Positions 26,757 to 36,326 of a stretch of DNA of 64,000 nucleotides are shown piece after piece. A model generated the notes under the pieces. The model was not told where the DNA came from, did no database searches, and worked only from the letters and a program-made list of their open reading frames with translations. Positions within the stretch are counted from its first letter, which is position 1, and each line of letters begins with the position of its first letter. Source of the stretch: Lysobacterales bacterium 66-474 (lineage in GTDB: Bacteria; Pseudomonadota; Gammaproteobacteria; Xanthomonadales; Rhodanobacteraceae); NCBI GenBank assembly GCA_001899805.1, contig MKWP01000009.1, positions 124,001-188,000 of the forward strand, in the 5' to 3' direction. The translations under genes and the position numbers were made by a program.

Positions 26757-28844
26757 GTGGCCACCGACAAGCCCGGCTTCTTCTCCGAGCTGAAGCGCCG
26801 CAATGTGTGGCGCGCGGCGGCGCTGTACGTGGGCGCGGTGTGGGCGCTGGCGCAGGGCATTTCGCAGCTGAGTGGTCCGTTCGGCCTGCCGGACTGGGTA
26901 ACCCGCTGGTTCGTGGCCGCCGCGGCGATCGGTTTCCCATTGTGGATTGCGTTCGCGTGGTTCTACGAGTTCACGCCGCACGGTTTCCGGCGTGATGCCG
27001 AGATCGCCGCGGATGCGCCGATCCGCCATTCCAACGCCCGCAAGCTGGATTTCGCGATCATCGGGGTGATGGCGGTTGCGATCGTGCTGCTGGCATCCGG
27101 CTATTTCATCCATCGCACCGCATCCGCGGACGGCATCCCGGCCAAGTCGATCGCGGTGTTGCCGTTCGAGAACCTGTCCAGCGACAAGCAGAACGATTAT
27201 TTCGTGGCCGGCATGCAGGACCTGATCCTGACCAAGCTGGCCGACGTCGGGGATATCAAGGTCATCGCACGCACCTCGACCGCGAAATACGCAAGCCATC
27301 CGGAGGATCTGAAAACGGTCGGCGCGCAACTCGGGGTTGCAACGATCCTGGAAGGCAGCGTGCAGAAGGCCGGCAACGAAGTGTTGATCAACGTGCAGTT
27401 GATCGACGCGAATACCGACAGCCACATTTGGGCCGAGTCATACACGCGCACGCTGGACAACATCTTCGGCGTCGAGGGTGAGGTTGCCGGCAAGATCGCC
27501 ACGGCGCTGAACGCCAAACTCTCGCCCGCGCAGGATGCACAACTTGCCGCCGCGCCCACCGCCAATCGCGCCGCCTACGATGCCTTCCTGCGCGCCGAGT
27601 ACCAGTTCAGCAAGGGCGACACCAATTACGCCGTGGCCAGTTGGAAGGCCGCCATCCCGTTGTACCGGCAGGCGGTGCAGGCAGACCCGGGCTTTGCGCT
27701 CGCCTGGGCGAGGCTGTCCGAAGTCGAAAGCATGGTCGCGTGGTTTACCCGCAACAGCGAGGACGTGCAGCAGCTCGTACGGCAGGCGCGTGCCGATGCC
27801 GAACAGGCGTTGAAGCTGGTGCCCGATCTCGCCGCCGCGCAGCGCGCCCTTGGTTACACCCAGTATTACGGGCAGCAGGATTACGCGGCCGCACAGAAGA
27901 CCTTCGCCGCGGTGTTGAAGCGGGCGCCCAATGACGCGGGCACATGGGCCGCCCAAGGTTACCTGCAAAGGCGCATGGGCCACTTCGACGCTGCGATCGC
28001 TTCTTTGCAGCAGGCGCTCAAGCTCGACCCGCGCAGTTCCGGTGTGGCCTTCGGCCTTGGTGTCACCTGCGCGATGGATCGCCGCTACGACGAGGCTGCG
28101 CAGGCCTTCCAGCGCGCGCTGGCGATCGACCCGCACAACGACCTCGCAAGGGCCTCGTATCCGTACGCCATCTTCGCCGACACGGGCGACATTCCCCGCG
28201 CGCTGTCGGCGGCGCAAGGCGATGATCCGGACTCGAAAAGCACGCGCGCTTTCCTGCTGGGCATGCAGCGAAAGTTCCCGGAGGCGATCGCACTGGTCGA
28301 GAGCATTCCCGACACACCCGACAATTTCAACCCCGGGGCGTCGAAGGCCAATACGTTGGCCCATGACTTCTGGATGGCGGGCGACAAGGTCCGCGCCCGC
28401 GAACTGTACGCCAACGCGTTGCCGCTGGACCGTGCTGCGCTCCCGCACCTGCGAGGGTCCGGGCTTGCGCAGGCGTGGGTCAACGTGGGCATGGATCTGA
28501 TCGGTACCGGGCAAATCGCGGAAGGGCTGGCCGCGGTCGCGAAGTCGCAGGCGATCCTCGCGGCGTTGCCGGATCCGGTCGACGATCCCGGAGTCGTCGT
28601 GTCCGCTGCGCAAGACTGTGCCATGGCCGCGCGCGCCGACCTTGTCGTGCCGATGCTGGCCAAGGTGCTGGCCACGCGCGGTGCCGGCACAAGCTTCTGG
28701 CCGATCAGGCTGTGGCTGGACCCGGCGTGGGATCCGATACGCGACGATCCGAGCTTCAAGGCGCTGCAGCAGCAATATGCGAAGTACAAGCCCGCCGTCA
28801 CCTACGACAACCCGCACGCTACGTCGTCAGCCGGCGCGCACTGA
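26757..28844 (+). CDS. Membrane protein with FlgO-like domain and TPR repeats
   Basis: 695 residues from a GTG. Three hydrophobic segments in the first 125 residues (AALYVGAVWALAQGI, WFVAAAAIGFPLWIAFAWFY, LDFAIIGVMAVAIVLLASGY) are followed by a FlgO/TolB-N-like domain starting IAVLPFENLSSDKQNDYF (about 125-265) and then a TPR region to the C-terminus with several canonical repeats (AAIASLQQALKLDPRSS, EAAQAFQRALAIDPHN). This layout is common in proteins often labelled as TPR or adenylate-cyclase-like; no cyclase domain is present. A role in protein interaction is an inference. Confidence 0.85.
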   Translation: MATDKPGFFSELKRRNVWRAAALYVGAVWALAQGISQLSGPFGLPDWVTRWFVAAAAIGFPLWIAFAWFYEFTPHGFRRDAEIAADAPIRHSNARKLDFAIIGVMAVAIVLLASGYFIHRTASADGIPAKSIAVLPFENLSSDKQNDYFVAGMQDLILTKLADVGDIKVIARTSTAKYASHPEDLKTVGAQLGVATILEGSVQKAGNEVLINVQLIDANTDSHIWAESYTRTLDNIFGVEGEVAGKIATALNAKLSPAQDAQLAAAPTANRAAYDAFLRAEYQFSKGDTNYAVASWKAAIPLYRQAVQADPGFALAWARLSEVESMVAWFTRNSEDVQQLVRQARADAEQALKLVPDLAAAQRALGYTQYYGQQDYAAAQKTFAAVLKRAPNDAGTWAAQGYLQRRMGHFDAAIASLQQALKLDPRSSGVAFGLGVTCAMDRRYDEAAQAFQRALAIDPHNDLARASYPYAIFADTGDIPRALSAAQGDDPDSKSTRAFLLGMQRKFPEAIALVESIPDTPDNFNPGASKANTLAHDFWMAGDKVRARELYANALPLDRAALPHLRGSGLAQAWVNVGMDLIGTGQIAEGLAAVAKSQAILAALPDPVDDPGVVVSAAQDCAMAARADLVVPMLAKVLATRGAGTSFWPIRLWLDPAWDPIRDDPSFKALQQQYAKYKPAVTYDNPHATSSAGAH

Positions 28845-28863
28845 CGCGTATTCGGGGCGCCGG

Positions 28864-31800
28864 TCATGCCGGGTGCGTGGCGGCTGGCTGCGTGGCTGAC
28901 GAGGCCTGTGATTCGGGTGCCTGCCCGCGGCGCATGGCATCGTCGAATGCTGTGCGCAAGGCTTCCGCCAACGCCGGCTTGCGCAGGAATGCGTCCATGC
29001 CGGCGGCGTGCGCGCGTTGCTCCTCGTCGCCGTGGGCGCTGGCGGTGAGCGCGATGATGGGCGTGGTGTTGCCGCGCTGGCGCAGCAGGGTGGCCAGTTC
29101 GCAGCCGTCCATGCCGGGCAGGTCGAAGTCGAACACCATCGCATCGAAACCGTCACCGGACTCGATTTCCGACAAGGCCGCCAAGGCGTGCGACGCCAGC
29201 GTCACGTCGAAGCCGAAGGTTTCGATCAGGCCGGCGATGGCCTGTCCCGCGACCGGGTCGTCCTCGACCAACAACGCCCGCCGGCGCGGCATGGACGCGG
29301 ATGGCGACGCATCATCCGCGTCGCGGGCCGGCCTGGCGACCGCCGCGGTGCCGGCGCGCGCGGGCGCCGCGTCTTCGCCTTCGGTCGGCGCCACCGTCGG
29401 CAGCGGCAGGTGCACGCCGAAGGTGCTGCCGCGTCCAGGTGTCGAGTGCAACTCGATGCGGCCGCCCATCAGGCTTACCAGTTCACGGCTGATCGCGAGG
29501 CCAAGGCCGCTGCCGCGTTGCAGGCGCCCGTAATCGGCCTGTTCGAAACGCTGGAAGATGCGCGCGCATTCCTCGGGCGTCATGCCCGGGCCATTGTCGG
29601 TCACGCTGTAGACGATGCCGGCGCCGTCGCGCTCGAGTTTCAACGTGATGCCGCCGTGGGTGGTGAACTTCAGCGCGTTGTGGGCAAGGTTGAACAGGAT
29701 CTGCTGGACGCGCAAGGCGTCGCCGCGCACCGCGCGCGGTGCATCCTCCGCGATCGCGATCTCGATCGCGAGTTGTTTCTGCGCGGCGAGTCCGGCTTCG
29801 GCATCCGCGATTTCGCGCAGGATCACCCCGGGATCGAACGGCGCGGCGTTCAGCTCGAGGCGTCCCGCCTCGATGCGCGCCACGTCGAGGGCGTCGTTGA
29901 CCTGCCGCAGCAGCAACGCGCCGGAACGCCGGATCGCGTCCGCGTACTGGTGCTGGCGCTCGTTCATCGAGGTCTTCAGCAACAGCTCGGTCATGCCCAG
30001 CACGCCGGTGAGCGGGGTGCGGATCTCGTGCGCCATGTTGGCGAGGAAGCGCGATTTCGCGGCGTTGGCCTGCTCGGCGATGCGCTGGCGTTCTTCGCTG
30101 AGCGCGAGGCGGTGTTGCTGGTTCAGGCGCCGGCGGATCGCCCACACGATCCATCCGACCAGCAGCAACGCCGCCAGGGTGTACAGGAGCCACGCCCACG
30201 GCGTGTCCCACGGCGCCGCCTTCACCCGCAGCGAAAAGGCTTCCAGCGGCGCGCTCCACGAACCGTCGCCGGTGCGCCCGCTGACCAGCAGGTGGTAGTC
30301 GCCGGGCTCCAGCACGGAGAATTCGCGCACGTTGCGGTGCCCGGTTTCCACCCAGCCCGGATCGAATCCCTGCAGGCGGAAACGGTACTGGTTGCGCGCC
30401 GGGTCGACGAACGACAACACCTGCGTGGTGACGTTGAGTTCGCGGTCGCGCCAGTCCAGTTCGATCGGCTGGCGCGGATCGAGTTCCAGCAGCTTGCCGT
30501 CGCGGCGCACGTTCACCGACTCCAGCGCGACCCGGGGCGTCGCGAGGTGCCATGGCAACTGGTCGATGCGGATGCCGATCACGCCGGCCAGGCTGCCGGC
30601 GAACAATTCACCCTTGCCGGAGGCAAGCAACGCGTCGCCGGTGAAATCGGTGGTCGCCAGTCCTTCCGCGGTGGCGAATGCATGCAGTTGCCGGTTGTGC
30701 GGGTCGTACACCAGCAGGTTGCGGCTGCTGAGCGCGAACACGCGGCCGTCCTTGCCGACCTGCAGGCCGAGGATGCCGGTATCCGGCCAGCCGCGCTTGC
30801 CGTCGATTTCTTCGGTCAGCGTCGCCTCGCCGTGTTCCAGGCGATAGCGCTGCAGGCTGGTGGCGCGTGCCATCCACAGTTCGCCGTCCGGCCCCAGCGC
30901 GAACGCCTGCACGTCGCCGCGCGCCACGCCCGGCACGAACACGAAGGCGTCACTGCCCGCGGCGAGCCGCGCGAGCCCGGCATGGCTCGCGGCCCAGATC
31001 GAACCGTCCGCGGCTTCGCGCAGTTGTCCGATCTCCTGCGCGGTTTCGCCGGTGGCCGGCGGTGCGAGTGGCCGGATCGCGAAGGTTTTCGGATCGACCC
31101 GGAACGCGCCGCTGCCGACGCCGGCGAAATAGATGGTGCCGTCGCGCGCCGCGAGCAGCCGCCACACCCCGTGGCGCAATGCGGCCTCGCCGGTGGCGAT
31201 CTGCTGCAGGTGCTTGCCGTCCCACGTGAACAGGCCGCGCCGGCTGCCGATCCACAGGCGCCCGGACGCGTCCACCGCCAACGAGGAAATCGACATCCGT
31301 TCGAGATCCGGAATCGCCGCATGCCGGACCTTGCCGGTGGCGAGGTCGACCTGGTCGAGCATCCCGGCGCCGGCCGCCCACAACGTGTCGCCGCCGGCCA
31401 GCGCGAGCGCGCGCACGCGATCGCGGGCGAGGCTGTCGGGGTCGCCCGGGACATGCCGGAACATGCTGAAGGCGCGCCATTGCGGCGGCAGGTAGGCCAG
31501 CCCGCCATCCACCATCGCCACCCACAACCCGCCTTCGTGGTCGCGGAACAGGCCGTCGGGAAGATGGCCCGGCAGGCTGCCCGCCACGCCCGGCGTGGGT
31601 TGTTCGAAGCGGGTGCTGCCGTCGGCCCCGACGCGGACGAGTCCGCCGCGTTCGGCGATCCACAGGCTGCCGTCGTTGCCGCGCAGGCTGGCGAGGGTTT
31701 CGTGCGGGGCGCCGATCAGGCGGGCGTTGCCGGCGGCATCGAGGTGATACAGCCCGGCGCTGGTCGCGGCATCCACGCCGGCATCGGTCACCCGGATCTG

Positions 31801-32496
31801 CCAGATGGTCGGCGGGTTCTGGAGCCCGGGAAGGATCACATGGCGGATGCGGCCCGCTGCATCCAGTCGATCGAGCCCGGCATCGGTGCCGACCCACAGG
31901 CCGCCGTCCGCGGCCGGTGCGAGCGCGGTGACGTTGTCCGAAACCAGGCTCGCCGGATCGCCCTTGCGGTGCCGCAGATGGGTGAAGCCGCGTTCGTCCG
32001 CGTCCAGCTTGTTCAAGCCGCCGGCGTACACACCCACCCAGATCGCCCCCGACTTGTCCTCGGCGATCGCCATCAGGTCGTTGGCGGACAGGCTGTCCTT
32101 GCGGTTCGGGTGGTGCAGCCAGTGCCGGAAGCCGCCGATTCCCGGCTCGTACAAATTCAGGCCGGTGTTCTCGCCGCCGGCCCACAGGCGGCCCGTGCGA
32201 TCGACCAGCAACGCCGACACATCGTTGGCGGGCAACGACGCGACCTGGTTGGGATCGTGGCGGAACACCCGGAATTCGCGGCTGTCGTAACGCACCAATC
32301 CGCCATGGGTACCGATCCACAGGTAGCCCGCGTGGTCCTGGGTCACCGTGTAGACGTTGGCGGACGGCAGGCCCTCGGCCACGCCGTAGCTGCGGAATAT
32401 CGGCGTGGGCGGCACGCTGCTGGCCGCGCCGGGCGTCGCGGCGCCCGCCAGAACACTTGCCAGGGCCCATGCTGCCAGCATCGCGTGCTCCCCCAT
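28864..32496 (-). CDS. Giant hybrid sensor histidine kinase with periplasmic beta-propellers
   Basis: 1210 residues. A signal peptide (MLAAWALASVLAGAATPGAA), then two seven-bladed propellers of two-component-regulator type (repeats such as LWIGTHGGLVRYD, LWAGGENTGLNLY, GLWVGTDAGLDRLD), a Y_Y_Y domain (about 690-760, NQYRFRLQGFDPGW), one transmembrane helix (AWLLYTLAALLLVGWIVWAI), HisKA with the phospho-His near 822 in MAHEIRTPL, an ATPase domain (NALKFTTHGG, GSGLGLAISREL) and a receiver domain with the Asp near 1121 (FDFDLPGMDG). It lacks the AraC output of Bacteroidetes relatives. Propeller sensors of this kind often detect glycans, but no ligand can be read from the sequence. Confidence 0.93.
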   Translation of the reverse strand: MGEHAMLAAWALASVLAGAATPGAASSVPPTPIFRSYGVAEGLPSANVYTVTQDHAGYLWIGTHGGLVRYDSREFRVFRHDPNQVASLPANDVSALLVDRTGRLWAGGENTGLNLYEPGIGGFRHWLHHPNRKDSLSANDLMAIAEDKSGAIWVGVYAGGLNKLDADERGFTHLRHRKGDPASLVSDNVTALAPAADGGLWVGTDAGLDRLDAAGRIRHVILPGLQNPPTIWQIRVTDAGVDAATSAGLYHLDAAGNARLIGAPHETLASLRGNDGSLWIAERGGLVRVGADGSTRFEQPTPGVAGSLPGHLPDGLFRDHEGGLWVAMVDGGLAYLPPQWRAFSMFRHVPGDPDSLARDRVRALALAGGDTLWAAGAGMLDQVDLATGKVRHAAIPDLERMSISSLAVDASGRLWIGSRRGLFTWDGKHLQQIATGEAALRHGVWRLLAARDGTIYFAGVGSGAFRVDPKTFAIRPLAPPATGETAQEIGQLREAADGSIWAASHAGLARLAAGSDAFVFVPGVARGDVQAFALGPDGELWMARATSLQRYRLEHGEATLTEEIDGKRGWPDTGILGLQVGKDGRVFALSSRNLLVYDPHNRQLHAFATAEGLATTDFTGDALLASGKGELFAGSLAGVIGIRIDQLPWHLATPRVALESVNVRRDGKLLELDPRQPIELDWRDRELNVTTQVLSFVDPARNQYRFRLQGFDPGWVETGHRNVREFSVLEPGDYHLLVSGRTGDGSWSAPLEAFSLRVKAAPWDTPWAWLLYTLAALLLVGWIVWAIRRRLNQQHRLALSEERQRIAEQANAAKSRFLANMAHEIRTPLTGVLGMTELLLKTSMNERQHQYADAIRRSGALLLRQVNDALDVARIEAGRLELNAAPFDPGVILREIADAEAGLAAQKQLAIEIAIAEDAPRAVRGDALRVQQILFNLAHNALKFTTHGGITLKLERDGAGIVYSVTDNGPGMTPEECARIFQRFEQADYGRLQRGSGLGLAISRELVSLMGGRIELHSTPGRGSTFGVHLPLPTVAPTEGEDAAPARAGTAAVARPARDADDASPSASMPRRRALLVEDDPVAGQAIAGLIETFGFDVTLASHALAALSEIESGDGFDAMVFDFDLPGMDGCELATLLRQRGNTTPIIALTASAHGDEEQRAHAAGMDAFLRKPALAEALRTAFDDAMRRGQAPESQASSATQPAATHPA

Positions 32497-32585
32497 GAAA
32501 CGAAACCTGATGATGCCGCAAAACCGTCGGTGATGCGCGCGGCACTAATCACGTGCGAGTATGGTCCGACAGAATGGAGAAGCGT

Positions 32586-33236
32586 ATGCGTCGATGCCTG
32601 ACCCTGCTGGCGTGGCTTGCGCTGCCGGTTGCCGGCGTCGCGGCCGCGCACCCGCTCGACTACAGCATCGACAGCGTGCACTCGCAGGTGCTGTTCAGCG
32701 CCGACCACGACGGTTATTCGAATCCGGTCGGCCGGTTGGCGATCGCGTGCGGCTGGCTGCGCTTCGATCCCGACGACTGGAGCGCATCGAAAGTGGTGGC
32801 GGACATCGACCTGGCGTCCGCCGACCTGGGCGACAGGTCCTGGAACGATGCCGTGACGGGCCGCAATTTCCTGGACGCGGCGAAGTTTCCGCTGGCGCAT
32901 TTCGAAAGCACGTCGGTGCGCAAGACCGGCGAACAGGCCGGCACGCTCGAGGGCGATCTCACCTTGCACGGCGTGACGTTGCCGGTTTCGGTCGAATTCA
33001 CCGTCAACCGCGTCGGCGCGACCTTGTTCGGCTTCGAGACCATCGCAGGGTTCTCCGGCCACGCGAAGCTGGATCGCACGAAGTTCGGCATGACCGCGTT
33101 CCCGAAGGCGGTCGGCACCGACGTCACGCTGCGTTTCGAGATCGAGGCCAGGCTCGATCGTTCCGCCGAGCAGGACTATCGCGAGGCCGTGGACAAGTTG
33201 ACGAGGAGCAGGGCCGATGCCGCTGCGCAGCACTGA
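32586..33236 (+). CDS. YceI-family periplasmic protein 1
   Basis: 216 residues with a signal peptide (LTLLAWLALPVAGVAAA). The YceI fold motifs are visible: YSIDSVHSQVLFSADH at the N-terminus, NDAVTGRNFLDAAKFPLAHFES in the middle and FGMTAFPKAVGTDVTLRFEIEA near the end. YceI proteins are lipocalin-like barrels that bind isoprenoid quinones or amphiphiles. GGAGA precedes the ATG at 32586; an ATG at 32574 is less well placed. It overlaps the next gene by 20 bp, showing an operon. Confidence 0.92.
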   Translation: MRRCLTLLAWLALPVAGVAAAHPLDYSIDSVHSQVLFSADHDGYSNPVGRLAIACGWLRFDPDDWSASKVVADIDLASADLGDRSWNDAVTGRNFLDAAKFPLAHFESTSVRKTGEQAGTLEGDLTLHGVTLPVSVEFTVNRVGATLFGFETIAGFSGHAKLDRTKFGMTAFPKAVGTDVTLRFEIEARLDRSAEQDYREAVDKLTRSRADAAAQH

Positions 33237-33786
33237 GGCGGGCTGGGGCGCGCTGGTGCGTGTGTTCCACTGGTCGATCGCGCTGCTGATCCTCGTGCAG
33301 GCGGTGATCGGGCTGAGCATGGTGGAGATGGGCCTGACGCCCGCCAAGGTGCGCGTGTTCGCGCTGCACAAGTCGATTGGCATGACCATCCTCGCGTTGG
33401 TGCTGCTGCGGATCGCATGGCGGCTGGGCGAGCGTCGCCCGGCCGATCCGCCCGCGATGCCGCGCTGGCAGGTGCGGGCGGCGCGCGCGACGCACCTGGC
33501 GTTGTATCTCCTGATCCTTGCGATCCCGCTATCGGGCTGGTGGTTCAATTCGGCGTCCAACGCGCCGCTGGTATGGTTCGGCTGGTTCGACCTGCCCAGC
33601 CTGACCGGCGGCCTTGATCCGGTATGGAAACCGCGCGCGCTGCTGCTGCACCAGACGCTTTTCGGGTTGCTGGTCGCCCTGCTGGTGGTCCACGTCGGCG
33701 CGGCCTTGTGGCATCACTTCAAACAGCGCGACGAAGTACTTCGGAGAATGGTCATGGGCCCGCGAAAAAAAACCGGAGGCGGATGA
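33217..33786 (+). CDS. Cytochrome b561
   Basis: 189 residues, four transmembrane helices, with the His ligands expected for two b haems (VFHWSIALLI, ALHKSIGMTIL, ATHLALYLLIL, LLLHQTLFGLL, VVHVGAALWHH). Members move electrons across the inner membrane, often between quinol and superoxide or other acceptors. It sits between two YceI genes, a recurrent arrangement suggesting that the three act together on quinone-type substrates. Overlaps the upstream gene by 20 bp and touches the next by one base. Confidence 0.94.
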   Translation: MPLRSTEAGWGALVRVFHWSIALLILVQAVIGLSMVEMGLTPAKVRVFALHKSIGMTILALVLLRIAWRLGERRPADPPAMPRWQVRAARATHLALYLLILAIPLSGWWFNSASNAPLVWFGWFDLPSLTGGLDPVWKPRALLLHQTLFGLLVALLVVHVGAALWHHFKQRDEVLRRMVMGPRKKTGGG

Positions 33787-34346
33787 TGAAGTTCGTGATC
33801 GGCTGCCTGTGCACGACGCTGCTTGGCTTGACCGCGCCCGCATTCGCGCACGCCTGGAAGGTCGATCCCGCACACAGCACGCTCGCCTTCACCAATACCT
33901 ACCAGAACGTCGCCTACAGCGGGCAGTTCAAGCGTTTCACCGCGAAGATCGATTACGACCCGGCCGACCTCGCGCGCGCCAGGTTCGATGTCGACGTCGA
34001 CATCGCCAGCCTCGACACGCAGAACGGCGAGCGCGACGAGGCCGCGTTGGGTGCGGATTTCTTCGACACCGCGAAATTTCCGCACGCGCATTTCGTGACC
34101 ACGTCGTTCCGCAAGACGGCGGACGGCGAGGTGCAGACGGACGGCCAACTGACCCTGCGCGGCGTCACCAGGCCGGTGACGCTGGTCGTGAAATTCGTGC
34201 CTAATGGCGACAACGCGACACTGGACGTCAGCGCGCAACTGGATCGCCTCGACTTCGGCATCGGCGCGGGTGAGTGGGCGGATCCTTCGATGATCGGCGT
34301 CGGCGTCAAGGTGCACGGGCATCTTGCGTTGCACGCGCAGCCGTAG
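33786..34346 (+). CDS. YceI-family periplasmic protein 2
   Basis: 186 residues with a signal peptide (MKFVIGCLCTTLLGLTAPAFA). The N-terminal WKVDPAHSTLAFTNTY, the middle ALGADFFDTAKFPHAHFVTT and the ADPSMIGVGVKVHGHLAL ending identify YceI. It differs enough from protein 1 to be an old paralogue. GGAGG six bases before ATG 33786 decides the start over the ATG at 33783. Last gene of the operon. Confidence 0.93.
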   Translation: MKFVIGCLCTTLLGLTAPAFAHAWKVDPAHSTLAFTNTYQNVAYSGQFKRFTAKIDYDPADLARARFDVDVDIASLDTQNGERDEAALGADFFDTAKFPHAHFVTTSFRKTADGEVQTDGQLTLRGVTRPVTLVVKFVPNGDNATLDVSAQLDRLDFGIGAGEWADPSMIGVGVKVHGHLALHAQP

Positions 34347-34352
34347 AGCGCC

Positions 34353-34586
34353 TCAGGCGACTCGTGCATCCAGGAATGCGTGTAGCGCCACGGTGTCGAA
34401 CGGCCAGCCGAGTTCGCGCCCGGAATCCCCGTCGCACAACACGGGCACGCGTTCGCCGTAGCGCGCCTCCAGGCCCGCATCGCCGTCGATCCACACGCTC
34501 TCGAATTCCGGCGCGTGTGCGCGCGCCAGCAGCGCGACGGCTTCGTCGCAGAGCTTGCAATCGTCGCGTTGGTAAAGGATCAGCAT
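34353..34586 (-). CDS. Glutaredoxin-like protein (DUF836)
   Basis: 77 residues with a thioredoxin-fold N-terminus MLILYQRDDCKLCDEA; the CKLC pair is the putative redox site. The rest (ESVWIDGDAGLEARYGERVP with cis-Pro in ERVPVL) matches the DUF836 family. Function unproven; probably a thiol-disulfide oxidoreductase. It converges on the YceI operon with a 6-bp gap. Confidence 0.88.
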   Translation of the reverse strand: MLILYQRDDCKLCDEAVALLARAHAPEFESVWIDGDAGLEARYGERVPVLCDGDSGRELGWPFDTVALHAFLDARVA

Positions 34587-34630
34587 GCTTCCGGCGAGGC
34601 AAGAATCGCCAAGGTGCGTGCACACATTGT

Positions 34631-34764
34631 CGTCATTCCGGGGCCGTTCGCAGCTTCATCGCGAACGGAACCCGGAATCTGGTGCCTTTGATCCCACGCT
34701 GGAAACAAGCAACTGGATTCCGGGTTCTGCGTCGGACTTCGTCCGTCGCAGCCCCGGAATGACG
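34631..34764. repeat. Paired CGTCATTCCGGGG element (MITE/BIME-like)
   Basis: 134 bp: CGTCATTCCGGGGC with inner stem CGTTCGC-agcttcat-GCGAACG and GGAACCCGGAATC, a 40-bp spacer, then the inverted GATTCCGGGTT ... GCCCCGGAATGACG. Same organisation as 26424-26619. Lies between the DUF836 gene and sdaA. Confidence 0.85.
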
Positions 34765-34849
34765 AAGTCTTGGCAATGCTTGGTCCATCCGCGGCGATCT
34801 CCAAAGGGCGCGGCGTAGAATAACGAAATACTCCTCCAGGCTCCTGGAA

Positions 34850-36232
34850 ATGGCCGTCAGCGTCTTTGATGTTTTCAAGATCGGCATCGGGCCATCGTCC
34901 TCGCACACCATCGGGCCGATGCGCGCGGCGGCGCGCTTCGTCGAACGCTGGCTGGTGGAAACCGGCGACCTCGCGCGCTGCGTGCGGGTGACAGTCGAAC
35001 TGTACGGCTCGCTCGCGGCGACCGGCCGCGGCCACGGCACCGACAAGGCGGTGCTGTGCGGGTTGGAAGGCAACTGGCCGGACAAGATCGATCCCGATGT
35101 GATCCCGCCGCTGTTGAAACGCATCCGCGGTGACAAGCATATCCGTCTGCACGGCACGCACGAGATCGCGTTCGACGAAAAAACCGACCTCGTCTGGAAC
35201 AAGCGCCAGAAGCTGCCGTACCACGTCAACGGCATGCGCTATACCGCGTATGCCGCGCACGGCGAGGTCATCGTCACGCGCGATTACTACTCGGTGGGCG
35301 GCGGCTTCGTGGTCAACGCCGACGAGGCCGCGGCCGATCGCATCGTCGCCGACACCACGCCGCTGCCTTGTCCGTTCCATTCCGGCGACGAACTGATGGC
35401 GCTGTGCGAGCAGCACGGCATGACGATCGCGCAGTTGATGCTGGAAAACGAGAAGGTCTGGCGCAGCGGATCCGAAATCCGTGCCGGTTTGTTGGACATC
35501 TGGAAGGCGATGCAGGATTGCGTCGCGCGCGGATTGCGCTCGCCCGGGACGCTGCCCGGCGGGCTGCACGTCGCGCGCCGTGCGCCGGCCATGTATTCGG
35601 AACTTCGCGACCGCCCGGAGGCGTCGCTGAAGGATCCACTGACGATCCTCGACTGGGTGAACCTGTACGCGCTGGCGGTGAACGAGGAAAACGCGGCGGG
35701 CGGGCGCGTGGTCACGGCGCCCACCAACGGCGCGGCCGGCATCGTGCCCGCGGTACTGCATTACTACGACCGCTTCTGCCCGAAGTCGGATGAGCAGGGC
35801 GTGATCGACTTCCTGCTCACCGCAGGCGCCATCGGCATCCTCTACAAGGAAAACGCCTCGATCAGCGGTGCCGAAGTCGGTTGCCAGGGCGAAGTGGGCG
35901 TGGCCTGCTCGATGGCCGGTGGTGCGCTGGTCGCGGCACTCGGCGGCAGCGTGCGGCAAGTCGAGAACGCCGCCGAGATTGGCATGGAACACAATTTGGG
36001 GCTCACCTGCGATCCCATCGGCGGGCTGGTGCAGATTCCCTGCATCGAGCGCAACGCCATGGGTTCGGTCAAGGCGATCAATGCGCAGCGCATGGCGATG
36101 CGCAGCGACGGCAAGCACCGCGTGTCGCTGGACAAGGTCATCAAGACCATGCGCGATACCGGCCGCGACATGAAGGACAAGTACAAGGAAACGTCGCGGG
36201 GTGGCCTGGCGGTGAATGTTATTGAGTGCTGA
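34850..36232 (+). CDS. sdaA: L-serine dehydratase (iron-sulfur, single chain)
   Basis: 460 residues. Deaminates L-serine to pyruvate and ammonia using a 4Fe-4S cluster. The N-terminal [16 protein letters not shown] motif and the cluster region with cysteines in [21 protein letters not shown] and IPCIERNA are intact; the C-terminus ends in VIEC, the cysteine tail known to plug the active site in Legionella enzyme. Both the beta and alpha domains are fused as in the SdaA type. Confidence 0.97.
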   Translation: MAVSVFDVFKIGIGPSSSHTIGPMRAAARFVERWLVETGDLARCVRVTVELYGSLAATGRGHGTDKAVLCGLEGNWPDKIDPDVIPPLLKRIRGDKHIRLHGTHEIAFDEKTDLVWNKRQKLPYHVNGMRYTAYAAHGEVIVTRDYYSVGGGFVVNADEAAADRIVADTTPLPCPFHSGDELMALCEQHGMTIAQLMLENEKVWRSGSEIRAGLLDIWKAMQDCVARGLRSPGTLPGGLHVARRAPAMYSELRDRPEASLKDPLTILDWVNLYALAVNEENAAGGRVVTAPTNGAAGIVPAVLHYYDRFCPKSDEQGVIDFLLTAGAIGILYKENASISGAEVGCQGEVGVACSMAGGALVAALGGSVRQVENAAEIGMEHNLGLTCDPIGGLVQIPCIERNAMGSVKAINAQRMAMRSDGKHRVSLDKVIKTMRDTGRDMKDKYKETSRGGLAVNVIEC

Positions 36233-36326
36233 ACCGTTTGGGGAGGAGACGCCGGCCCACTCGCATAGCCGCCTTGGGTGTGCTACCAATGGCGATCTGG
36301 CGATCCATCCGGCGTGAGAACCGTCC

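Noticed and set aside
26757-28844. Adenylate cyclase annotation for the FlgO/TPR protein
   Set aside because: Such proteins often inherit this label, but no class III cyclase catalytic domain is present.
29008-32601. A 1197-codon open frame antisense to the hybrid kinase
   Set aside because: High GC keeps antisense frames open. Its translation is low-complexity Arg/Ala/Gly/Val/His sequence without motifs, while the opposite strand has full-length domains.
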